Source: Pohlia nutans
Lineage: Eukaryota > Streptophyta > Bryopsida > Bryales > Mniaceae
Direction of reading: 5' to 3'
Assembly: GCA_022496805.1 (NCBI GenBank)
Contig: CM040088.1
Span: forward strand, 42,373,436 to 42,437,435
DNA length: 64,000 bases
The translations under genes were made by a program, and so were the position numbers. The notes under the pieces were generated by a model. That model did no database searches. It had not been told where the DNA came from and saw nothing but the letters and a program-made list of their open reading frames with translations. Shown here piece after piece: positions 12,048 through 22,485 of this stretch. The first letter of the stretch is position 1, and every line of letters starts with the position of its first letter.

Positions 12048-15023
12048 ATTTTTTTGTTGCTCCTTGTAGTCTAAAGCGTGCCTAAGATGAAATCAAACTT
12101 TACATCACTGGAATTCGTGAGGAATATTGCACTTGTTGATAAAATGCGCATGAGTTCGAACAAAGGGAAGTCCATATAGGCCTTGCTAACTAAACATGAT
12201 GCTAATTTGGGCTTCTTCGTCATTTAGCGCTTAAGAACCTACAACAAAACATTCGCTACAAAAGTCTATTCCATTTAGGGAGCTAAAGTTGTACAAGGTG
12301 CTTTTACACGAAAATCACATTGGAACAATGTAAATTAAAAATGTAATAGATAAGACAATGTTAAGCACTATTTTCCAAATTTAGATAGAAGTGTTTTTTT
12401 AGTACATAAAAATAAATGGCTTGGCGAATAAATGAAAATATTCATATCCATGACATTTGTCATTCTTTGACTCCGATACAATTTGAACGTGTTATTATTG
12501 CACTCTTTCCATATTTGCTATTGTGTACACATGTGATTGGACACTTTGCACACGAATAGTCGTGAACTCGTGTATTCTGTATATTGATTACCGATGGAGT
12601 GATATAAGAGTTATGAGTGTAGTCGGTTTCATACCAATAGAGGGTTTTACACTTAGATAAAGTCATTGATATGAGAGGTGTGAAACTCACGAAGGAATAT
12701 GAATCAATTTTCTATAGCCATCATAGAAAACTATCCAAATCATGCACTCATTTTGGATTAAACACGTGGCCATTTAATAAAAACTTGTGGTAGTTATGAA
12801 CAAGGAAAATGATCATCATGGGCTACATTTTGCCTAGTATGGAGATCCCAGTGGCAAATTTGGAATTTATTGTATCACCCTACTAAAGTTATAAAAATGA
12901 CATAATTTGTCATTAAAAAAAATAGATTCCACTTTCTATGCCTTTTTTTTTAATTCACTACATGTGAATTTAAAAAAAATTAAAAATACTATCACCTTTC
13001 TAAAGTATCACATCAAAAGTTGTGTCATAAATAGGGTGCATTACCTTAGTTGAAATCACTAATAGAATAGGGTATTTGGGCACCAAGGAATAGTACCAAA
13101 ACGTGATGCCCACACCCACATTGGCACTGAGCTAACCCATTGCCATCTATTTAACAATTTTGCCCTTATGTATTAGAGATGTACATTTGTATTCTAAAAT
13201 GTATACCATTGGTACACGAGGGTGGAATTGGATGTTGGGTGGTAATAGGTATTTCTAACTTAGTGCTCATATGGGCCTTGGGAATCATGCTCTAATAGCA
13301 TCTGCACCCTATTACTGAAAGCAAAAGATTCTTTGGAAATTTAATGAAAAGTGCTTGTATTTAATACAAAATTTCAAGGCGGGTTAAATAACTAGGAAAT
13401 ATGAGCACGATATAGTGATATTTGAATACATCCCTTTATAGCTAATTTATTGAAAGGCTTTGTATCCTAAATTGATGAAAAATAATGATTACCGATGCAT
13501 AGTGATTGTATTGAGTGATATTTGTTCTCATATTTGTTGCTCATTTTAGCGAAATTGTTGCATAAAATTTATATTGGCTGATTGATACAAAGGATTTTGA
13601 AAATAATAATAATAACAGCCATATTTCCTATATGGAGTCACTTGAGATGTGTAGCTTCATTAAATCTAGGTATCACCTAGGTGTTCCCTAAGTAGCATAT
13701 ATGTATTACCTTGATATTATCTATATGTTAATATATATTAATATGAAAAGAGGATCCAAAGAGTCTGAATTGCTATTCAACCCATGGAAAAGTAGCAAAA
13801 ATGCTAAATTTTCCCATGACAAAAAATAAACCATTGATTGGGATTGATTCACAAACTATATGGAGGAATACATAGAGGTTCAAGGGTTTAAAGGCAATAA
13901 TTTGTGACACCAAATTTTGGATGTGATGATAATGGTCAAGGAGTGAATTGAAGGGAGAAGGGTGTGAATGCTCTAATACTATTAGTTGATGCCCAAAGCA
14001 TTTTTTTTTTTCATTTTTCATGAAGTGCCAAAGTGGCAATATTAATTGTTGTATTGGTGCTCCATATTTCCACATTCATCCACATATTGGATAGAAAATA
14101 TCACATTAGAAGTTATATCACATATCCATGATTTTGTTTTCATCCACAATCTGGCAATTTCATCCAAGATATTTGTTTAGTTTGAAGTTTTATGGTGAAA
14201 AACTTTATAATTTCTGGCCATTATTTAGGTTTTTTTTTTTTTTTTTTTTTTTTTCCTTTCTTCTTGTGCAATCTAGCACTATTTCATCCAAAAAAATGCC
14301 ACCCAAAGACCACCCCTACATACAACAACTCACTAATTACAAATGATTTTCTTAATGCCAAGAGAGAGGGCGAAAGAGAAAAGAAAGAAGAAAACAAAAA
14401 AAAAGACAGAGGACATTGCAAAGAAAATATTTCCCCCTGAGCCCGAGTAAGCCTTGGGCATCCTAACCGCAAGTTAGATTAGGAGTCTTTCCACTCCGCA
14501 AAAATCCCTTTGCTACACCGAGTGTTCCTAAAGCTGTCAATGCGTGTGTTTTTCATCAGAGATAAAATTGAGAGACCCCGGGCCTACCAACAACACTCTT
14601 ACGGACGAACGGGCTCTTTATTCACGCTGGTTATAGTACAGGAGTTCTATATATATGAGAGACCCCGGTTTCCTTTGTGGATGAAAATTCACCAACATTC
14701 CAAGCACGTCACAGATGATGCTCATGTGGGTGGTCAAGAAGGGATGATGACCTGAATGGAAGACGGTGTCAAAATACAGGTGGGGCCGACTTCACGGGAA
14801 CAAAATCTCGCCCATTATCCATACGGGACCAATAACCGAGAAAACGAAACATGTACATGAGCACATGGTGACCTGTCAGGTGAGGTAAGGCAGCCGGCAG
14901 TCATCTCTATGGCCATGGCGGGGCCCATGTCAAGTGGAATGCCCACGTCATGCAGGTGCCCTCACCAACTGCCACTCACTGCAAAACCAACCACTTGTAA
15001 TGGCTCCAAAACCTCACCACTTA
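12048..15023. other. Intergenic, no gene seen
   Basis: AT-rich sequence with a foldback relic around 13060-13320 (aatagggtatttgggcaccaa and the distant inverse tgcaccctatta), a poly-T run at 14230-14254 and a purine-rich stretch at 14360-14410. From 14450 to 15000 the base composition becomes more balanced, but no frame shows protein-like features. Confidence 0.5.
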
Positions 15024-15027
15024 TACC

Positions 15028-15518
15028 CACTAGTAGAAAAGGTGATGCTCCCAGGGAAATGCCCAGGAAAAATCACTGTGCATGCGTGGAATTGGGCACC
15101 GCAAGCCTAAGCAACTCCCTCGGCAATGCCACCTTTTCTACTACACTAAATAGTATATTTAGTGTGAGGCACATTAATTGCGAACATCACTCTAAATATC
15201 AAAAAACCTACTTTTGTAAAAACACTAATTGTGAATTCTCACACTATTTATGAAGAATAGTAACATTTTGACATTGTGATCTTTTGAGATATGGATATTT
15301 AGTGTGAGTAAGGAATGAAACTTGAGATGAAAGTTTAGATGGAAAAACTGAAATTTTAGAAATGGAATGAATCGAATTGGATGATAACTGAAATTGGATG
15401 ATAAGTATGATTATCATCCAACACTAATTACCCACAAATTGACAATTAGTGTTAGACAAGGAGTAGGGGTAAGCACATTATTCATCACCTCACACTAAAT
15501 ATACTATTTAGTGTAGTG
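15028..15518. mobile_element. CACTA-type MITE 1 (3-bp duplication ACC)
   Basis: Starts CACTAGTAGAAAAGGTG and ends TAGTG, with ACC directly before (15025-15027) and directly after (15519-15521). This is the 3-bp target duplication expected of the CACTA (En/Spm) superfamily. The inverse terminus CACCTTTTCTAC|TA|GTG is split by an inner element (15144-15513) flanked by TA. 491 bp, no transposase. Confidence 0.75.
15144..15513. mobile_element. TA-flanked inner element, copy 1
   Basis: Begins CACTAAATAGTATATTTAGTG and ends with the similar palindrome CACTAAATATACTATTTAGTG, with TA on each side. It lies 3 bp inside the right end of the CACTA-type MITE. TA flanks would fit a Tc1/mariner-like target. 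The terminal palindromes and small size (370 bp) make it non-autonomous. Confidence 0.6.
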
Positions 15519-15536
15519 ACCGTAGTACCATAGCAA

Positions 15537-15975
15537 CACTAGTAGAAAAGGTGGCGTTCCCCAAGGACATGCCCAGGCAAAATCACTGTGCGTGCATGAA
15601 ATTGGGCACTACTTGCCTGAGTATCTCCCTCGGCAATGCCACCTTTTCTACTACACTAAATGTATGTATTTAGTGTCCCAGGACACTGTTTCTAATCCCG
15701 AACACTATTTCATTTTAGGGAGATACAATGTCTTCGTAAGAAAAAAACGAATGTAGTGTTCCAATGACACATGGCAATTTTATAATCAATATGGCATGCC
15801 GCCTCATGTCACTCTCATTACTTGGAAAAAACATAGCACTCTCAATGAAAGAGGGAATGACAAGTGGCAAACTCCTATGTAGTGTCATGGGACACTATTT
15901 CTCTTCACCTTTGAACGAAGTGTGGTAAAAGACATCAATACTCCTCAAACACTAAATACACCATTTAGTGTAGTG
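15537..15975. mobile_element. CACTA-type MITE 2 (3-bp duplication CAA)
   Basis: Starts CACTAGTAGAAAAGGTG and ends TAGTG, flanked by CAA at 15534-15536 and 15976-15978. It is homologous to copy 1 over the first 120 bp and carries an inner TA-flanked element at the identical position (15654-15970). 439 bp. Both copies landed in the same family K element. Confidence 0.75.
15654..15970. mobile_element. TA-flanked inner element, copy 2
   Basis: Begins cactaaatgtatgtatttag and ends cactaaatacaccatttag then tg, with TA on each side. 317 bp. Apart from the ends it differs clearly from copy 1, so the two composites are not a recent local duplication. Confidence 0.6.
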
Positions 15976-16249
15976 CAAGGTCGCCAAATAATAATTCTAA
16001 AAAAGAAAAGAACAACGAAAAAAACCGAAATTATGAGGAAAAAAAACAAAAATATTATAATTTATTTAAAGCTATATTTTGCTATTTCTAAGCTATTTAG
16101 GGCCATTTTGGGTCATTTTTAATCATTTTTTCCTTCTCAGAAAAGAAAATCAAGGAATCCATTTTTTGAGGAATGAACTTTATTTTTCAAAAAATATTAA
16201 ATATTTGTTTGCAGGGTGGCGACCCTACTATGGTACTATGGTATACTGT

Positions 16250-16623
16250 TCTTTTCAAAGTAATAAAAATAAATTGAAAATAATAATTCAATGAGCAACT
16301 ATAGGATTTAAAAATTACATGTATGAATATATGTTTGAACAATATTGAGACTAAAAATAAAAGGAATATAGGAGAACCAATGATAATTCCTCAAATCCTC
16401 TATGAATAGTGAATGCGTGAACAATGTTACTCCCAAAAAAAATAAAAAAATAAATCGATGAGATTATGGCTCTCTATAGTGACCTCTACAGTTCTAGATT
16501 TAAACAATGGAAAGAAAAAGAAAAAAAAGGCATTGTTAAACAACGTTGGCATGCACTGCCAGCTCTATTATGCATCAAAGTCTCAAGCTGCTCGACTCCC
16601 TCCCTACTGATTTTGTTTCCATT

Positions 16624-16659
<36 letters not shown>

Positions 16660-16815
16660 GTACTAAAACAAGCGTATTTTGCTAAATTTAGCCTCATTTT
16701 TTTATCACCTATCCAAAGCACTAATCCACTCAAATTTTGGTTCAGAAAATCTACTTTTTTCTTCATTATTCTCTCAAAAGAAGCTCATAGGGCTTTTTTA
16801 ACGTTTAAGGGTTAA
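16250..16815. mobile_element. TTAA MITE, family A copy 2 (left end lost)
   Basis: The interior (gaatagtgaatg; gcatcaaagtctcaagctgc) matches the copy at 49749-50257. The right end is AACGTTTAAGGGTTAA. I could not find the left TTAA terminus. It contains an (AT)n microsatellite at about 16626-16657. Confidence 0.55.
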
Positions 16816-16829
16816 CCTATGAAAAAAAA

Positions 16830-17115
16830 ACAAGGTATTGGTAGATACAAAGGGCCCTAGCAATATTTTCGTCTTTTCCTCACAATTCTCTTTTTTCAAA
16901 CTCAAAAGAAAAAAAATTCCAAAAAGATAGCCGCTTGGGAAACCTAGAGACTGAGACGACTAAACCATGTAGAACACTGAAACTCTAAGCCCAAATATCC
17001 TAGTTGGATTTCCCAATAATGTAAAAAGGGTTATATTAATAGAAGTGTCGTTTTTTGAACATGATGAATAGTCCCTCCCTAAAAGGCAAGGCCGAATAGA
17101 TGATCATATTATAAT
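16830..17115. repeat. Dispersed repeat R, copy 1
   Basis: Shares a block starting aaggtattggtagatacaaa and ending near aaaaggcaaggcc with 29640-29955. The intervening text (ttttcctcacaattctc; cctagagactgagac) is similar throughout. No inverted ends are seen; it may be part of a longer retroelement. 17115-17540 shows no gene. Confidence 0.5.
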
Positions 17116-17539
17116 TACTGATGTTTTTTATGGATTCAATGGGACTCAACCTATGTAAGAATGAGACATGGCAAACTTTGAAAAAAAAGAACAATTGGTC
17201 TTTGTTGGAATAGAGAACCCTCTATGATGGTGTTTAGCTATTGCAAATTTGCAAGATAAATTAATTTTGTCATGCACCCATGTACCGTATCGATAGGCTT
17301 TCAAACCATAATTACTACTAAATTACTCGTTTATTTGTTTTATTTGTTTATTTTGAAATAAGTGTTCACTATACACTCAAACCTCTTAAATGTTCTCACC
17401 TTGGCTCTCAACTTTTTCATATATCTATAATGTCCTGTCAATGAGGAAAGTTTTTGCGAACTAGGAGCTAAAGTGTTTTACCACTGAAATAGATGAAAAA
17501 TAAAATCAAACCCCTTATTTTTCTGCATTGATGAAAAGT

Positions 17540-17640
17540 AGAAGTGAGGTTGGTGGGATGTGAACATGAGACCTACCCAATGTAAGGCCACGCTCTCCCA
17601 ATGCAAACCAACGCTCTCATTCGTTGACCACATATTCCCC
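17540..17640 (-). repeat. tRNA-like SINE candidate 3
   Basis: On the minus strand, TGCATTGGGAGAGCG (complement of 17591-17605) resembles an A box, and TGTTCACATCCC (complement of 17556-17567) a B box, about 25 bp apart. Downstream, 17873-17888 carries two to three telomere-type CCCTAAA units. 17640-18109 has no gene I can support. Confidence 0.35.
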
Positions 17641-18109
17641 CACACCTATAGGAATTTCCCAAGCCAAGTCATGTGCTCCATGTGCTATCATTTAGAATGG
17701 AACAACTATTATAAGGCTGAAAAAGAGGGTGGGGAATGGAAGTCACATTGTTTACTTTGTGGATATCTCTATTGTTGGATCCACTATTGCATGGTGCGGG
17801 ATGCAGAGGTGGATAGATTCCAAAAATATTCGCCGACGTTGACAATTTTTTTAATCCAAATTCCAAATTCTAAACCCTAAACCCTAACGTGCCATGTGGC
17901 AGTGCTGACGGGACAAAATATTCCGCACCCAAATCCCATGCACCCCAATCCCGCACCACGTAGTAGCCAACCCCCTCTATTGTTTGAATGCGTGACAAGT
18001 GCGATACACTCAATGATATTGTCACAAGTGTGCATGATATTCTAAAATGTCATTGTAGAGAAGGTGGTTATAAAGAGGTTTGAGGGTATTCACAAAGCAT
18101 CATACCGAA

Positions 18110-18812
18110 GGCCTGTTTACACCATGGACCATGAACTTGTCCCACGGCCCTCTAAAAGTTGTGATTGGATGTTGAACTCGTCCCGGGAGCATTGCGGTTT
18201 ACTCAAAGGAAAAAATGTCAGAGTGGCCACGGAGTTTGAGGTCCCCAAAAAACAATATTTAAGGCCTACATTATCCACTGACATGGTCCAACGGCTTTTC
18301 CGTTGAGAGAGGCAAAAGATGTGGTCTTGTACAAAAAGCAAGGGCCCATGGCATAGAAATGCCGTTATAATATTTTTTTAATGAGCAATTTCAAAAGAAG
18401 ACAAACTATTAATTTATTTTCTAAAAGTTCCATTTTTGGACATATACTAAAAAAATCAGCACATTCACTTTTTGGTACATGGTCATTCCTCTTGGTCCAC
18501 ATTCGGTTTACGCCTAGTGAAGGGCCCATAAACCTTGTAAATTGATTTTTTTAATAACTCGGACCATGGAAGTCGTCCCATGAAGTCGGACCATGGAAAA
18601 TAGCCATCTTCCATGGTTTTTTTTTTTTTTTTTTTTTTTTTTTTGGACACAAATAAAGGGAACCTTTACTGCAAGAAAAAAGGCAAGACACAAATACAAA
18701 CCAACCCCGCCAGGTCCGGCGAGGCCGGGGGACACCCAGACTCAGCTAATACTACTAAATCTAGGGCATCTTCCATGGTTGGACTTCATGGTCCATGGTG
18801 TAAACCGCCCCT
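18110..18812. mobile_element. Inverted-repeat element M (about 0.7 kb)
   Basis: The left end cctgtttacaccatggacca and the right end tggtccatggtgtaaaccgc are inverted copies of at least 24 bp (through ccatgaa/ttcatgg). The core palindrome ccatgg recurs inside (18566, 18593, 18611). It holds a poly-T run at 18618-18644 and a GC-rich patch. No transposase. The superfamily is uncertain; no clear target duplication was found. Confidence 0.6.
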
Positions 18813-19934
18813 GAACCTGAGAAAGAACTAGAAAAATGGCTTTGAACAGCATCCAAAAATACTAATTATGACATACACTAAATACACTAAACTAGATTCT
18901 GGCCCCAGGTTATTCCTTCAGCATACAAGGCTGCCATACAAGAATCTCTATTCATGGTCATGGGCTCATTCACCCTCCGTCTGCTCTGTACTTGAGGAAT
19001 ATAAGCTATTTAGGGTTTCTATATAAGCTACTTCTGTACGTGCAAGTAATTTATAGGAATTAGTGAGGATCCAAATAGAGTTAATATTCCACTGCTGAGT
19101 GCTACTGTATGACTCCGTTAATATTACAGCTTAATTTAATTTTAGTAGCTCCTCTGACCCGTGATTAACGGATCTAAAACATTATTACTTTTTTGATAAG
19201 CCAATTCAAGAGCCTGCTAATGATTTTGGGTAGGTTCCAACTAAACACATATGCCGTACGTGACGGTCAGATTGCGACAGGACACATCGTCGTGAACCAA
19301 TAAGATTACGACACGTGGAATCACTTTGGAACGAAATTTAATTAATTTATGTCGAAACTGACAGGACGGTTCTTACATATATGTATATTTTTGTCCTAAT
19401 CCTTGAAATTATTCTTTTCACACGTGTCAGAGGTTTTACGAACCGTAAATTCGGCATCACTCATCAGGCGGCGCTCCATTCTGTTACCAGTACTATAGTT
19501 AATTAGTTGCGAAACTGTCCTGTTGAAACCTCAGTTGATACCCGGACCGTATAACACCCGCCTACCAACACTCCGGACAACCAACTACCCCCCCTTCGCT
19601 AAAAAGAGAATGAACAGAGCCTCTAAGTACCTCATTGGCCAGCCAGCTGCCCGTCTCATGCATTCAAAATTCACTTTTCACCAACGTACAATAGTATTAA
19701 CTTAACATGTGTGGCCCTTGGATCCCCAAAGACCAGATAAAATGAAACACTCTCACGACTTCAAACAAGCCCTTTTCAACAGTCACTAAAATTAATTCTA
19801 GCTAAATAGTTAAGTTAGTCCTACAAAAATTAGTTCTAAATTTGAAGGTTAATTATACTTTTTTTCCAAATATATTGTGGAAAATGAATCTTGATAAACA
19901 TTTATATTGTCGGGATGAGAAAAACACTCAAAAA
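18813..19934. other. Intergenic, no gene seen
   Basis: Mixed-composition single-copy-looking sequence. Short frames here (for example 19523-19705) have no recognisable features. Nothing else noted. Confidence 0.4.
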
Positions 19935-19935
19935 C

Positions 19936-20490
19936 AATCATTATTCCACATATCAATGTTGAACCAAATGTAGTAAGGGTTTGTTCCAATGTGCAACCCA
20001 ACCTATCGTTGACTGACGGGTTGGGTGGCTTTCATCAGGAACCATCACATCATAAACGATATCAGGTTGTACTTTAGGTCTTGGCAACATATAGTATTTG
20101 AAATAAAATAAAAATTAATGATTATCCAACATATCAATGTTGAACCAAACATAGTAAGGCCCTGTTACGATGTGCAACCCAACCTGCCACTGATTGACAG
20201 GGGATGGGTGACTTCCATGCTTCTTTTCAAAAGCCATCACATTATAAATCATACCAGGTTGTACTATAGGTCTTGGCAACATATAGTATTTGAAAGAATA
20301 AAAGTTAATGATTATTCAACATATCAATGTTGAACCAAATATAGTAAGGCCCTGTTATGATGTGCAACCCAACCTGCCGCTGACTGACACGTTGGGTGAC
20401 TTCTATGCTTCTTTTCAAAACCCATCACATCATAAGCCTTACCAGGTTGTACTACAAGTCTCCAGTCGCAACATATTTGAAAAAAGGATG
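19936..20490. repeat. Tandem repeat, three units of about 185 bp
   Basis: Three head-to-tail units begin near 19936, 20118 and 20308. Each contains acatatcaatgttgaacca, tgtgcaacccaacct, and ccatcaca then ggttgtact. Units 2 and 3 are most alike (period 190 bp); unit 1 is more diverged (182 bp). Short frames inside differ between copies and are not believed to be genes. 20490-21100 is unremarkable. Confidence 0.8.
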
Positions 20491-21804
20491 GTTTGCAAGA
20501 CTTGAAGTTGATTGCAAATGTAGCGATTAGTACTTCACGTGTCTAAAAGGTGAAAATTTGTGCATCATTGCAAAAGTTCTTTTAGTTAAATATGATTTCC
20601 TAGGAAGCCTTGGTGACATGATATTTGTTTTGCATACAAATGATGTCACTAGTAGAAAGTCACAATTACTATTTTTGATCAAGGAAATCATGTATGGGTG
20701 AGGTAAACATGATCGCATTTAATTTAAATTTTGGAGTTCACCTATGGTTGATGACGAATTAGAGAGAGAAGACCCATTTAGGGATGCGAACTTATTATAA
20801 ATAGCCAAAAAGGGGCAAGAACACCAATCCAAATAACCCTCGGTTAATGACGGATTAGGTGTCAATGATTTAAAGACGGATTCAACATAACATAATTTTC
20901 TAATTGATTTATTTATATCAATATAGTGAAAAGAAAATCTTGATAAATATGCAAAAGTTCAGAAATGAATTTTTTTTACAAAAGTAATAACTACTTGACT
21001 CATCAGCGTTGAATTTGCTATTAACCTCCGGTAATCACGTTGGTAATTTAAAGAGGGATCCAATATTTACCCGTCGTTGCACAATCAGGGGGACCAAACA
21101 GCCAGTGAAGCAAGAGTACAGCATAAGTACTTTCCAGGTGTCATCTTGTGGGTGGTAGCGACCCATGGAAATCTGACGTTGAAATGAAATGTCGTGTAAG
21201 GGAGAAGGCAGCTGGCGGGGAAATAGGAAACGGTGACAGGGGAGGCTCCCCTATGAGCGCGGTTGGCGAGGAACGCCATAGAAGGGGTGTTTCGGGCGCA
21301 GCAGCGGTGGTGTTCTCGTGCATTTCCTGCGGCGACGGAGGGGGCGTGTGCAGTTGTTGTTGCAGCTTGCACGCAGTAGCATGCATCAGTCAGCGTCCAA
21401 AATTCGGCAGCCTTTGCGAGCTGGATTGCGAGTGCAGCTCTCTGGCAAGCCAAGCGAGGCGCGCAGGCACGCAGATCCAGGGCTGCCAGCCAGAAGAGAG
21501 CCAGCCAGCGCGGGAGACCTCAGCATCAAGCGGGGGCCGCGCCGGGGGTAGGGACTACCTTGTATGTACTTTGGTACCACCTCCTTCCCTCTTCTATTCT
21601 CCCTGGAGAGACGGGCCTTCTCAACCCGCCGGAGCTCATCACTTGTCCTCTTCCGTTGCATCGTACGCGTTTCTGGTTCCTTCCTGGGCCGGTGGTTTGT
21701 GAAGGTCTCGAACAAGCTTAACACAGCCTGAGCTATTTTTATTCTCCCATGGCACAAACGTCTTGTCACGCAACGACAATTTGAGGATCGCCTCTGTTTT
21801 GCAG

Positions 21805-22380
21805 GTTAGTGCCAGCTCTTCCTTTTCGTTCGGCGGAATGTTGTGGAGAGATTAATGGGTTTGTCTGTGTCTTGGGAAGGGGGATTTCGTTCTGCGTAAT
21901 GTTGAGAGATGAAGGGGTTGGTTTGTGTCTTGGGAAGGGGGATTCGCAGTTGAACGTACATTGATAGTCGACTAGCTGTGAGTTTTAAGTAGTTGGATCT
22001 TGCCGTGTTATATTATCTTGGCTTGATTGGATATTAGAAGACGCAAGGATACGTTTATAAGTTTTTGAAAATTTCGTGCAAGCGGAGTCTAATCATGCAC
22101 TTAGAAATTGATTTTGATAGTCTCGAGAGTCGGGTAGGATTACGTAGTTTTATTAATATTGTGTTTCTTATTCGGGTGGACTGCTTGCTCTATCACACGT
22201 CAAAGTGCTCGTTAGTAATCAAGTTGAGAGACGATTTCCCCTAGGTATTCGATTCTGTGGGGTCCAGTTGGAAAGAAAAACTTTGTTATGTTTTGGTTGG
22301 ATGAGAGCGATCTCCAGGAAAGAGGCAGAGTGTCTTATTTTTTTGCTTTTAACGAAACTAACAATACGGTTTCCTCACAG
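21805..22380 (+). other. Probable 5' UTR intron of the alpha/beta-hydrolase gene
   Basis: A strong donor (TTTTGCAG|GTTAGT) at 21804/21805 and an acceptor (TTTCCTCACAG|GGTGG) ending at 22380 bracket 576 bp just upstream of the first coding ATG at 22486. The preceding GC-rich block (21150-21804) has no in-frame coding link to the gene and is best read as promoter plus 5' UTR. The long open frames in it look like a by-product of high GC. Confidence 0.55.
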
Positions 22381-22485
22381 GGTGGCGTCAATGACTTGAT
22401 AGCATTTGCAAATGTTTCGTGCAAGAACTGCTTGAGCGCAATAAGATTCTGAACTCCCAACGGCTCTACTTGCGGGTTTGCAATC

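Larger units (their letters stand above)
15024..16243. mobile_element. MITE family K, copy interrupted by two CACTA-type elements
   Basis: The left end (tacc, then gtagtaccatagc at 15522-15534) and the right end (gggtggcgaccctactatggtactatggta near 16215-16243) match the termini of the intact copy at 58273-58570. Between them lie the elements at 15028-15518 and 15537-15975. Removing those restores a continuous family K sequence (accatagcaaggtcgcc). The rest of the interior (cattttttgaggaatgaac near 16159-16178) is the inverse of the 58 kb copy. Confidence 0.65.

Noticed and set aside
13773..14075. 100-codon minus-strand frame
   Set aside because: AT-rich sequence with no recognisable domain; more likely chance.
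20118..20505. Two similar frames of 65-71 codons
   Set aside because: They are translations of tandem repeat units, diverge between units and have no protein features.
21148..21702. 184-codon open frame on the plus strand
   Set aside because: It lies in a GC-rich block just before a donor site, several other frames are equally open, and the protein has no recognisable features. Read as promoter and 5' UTR.
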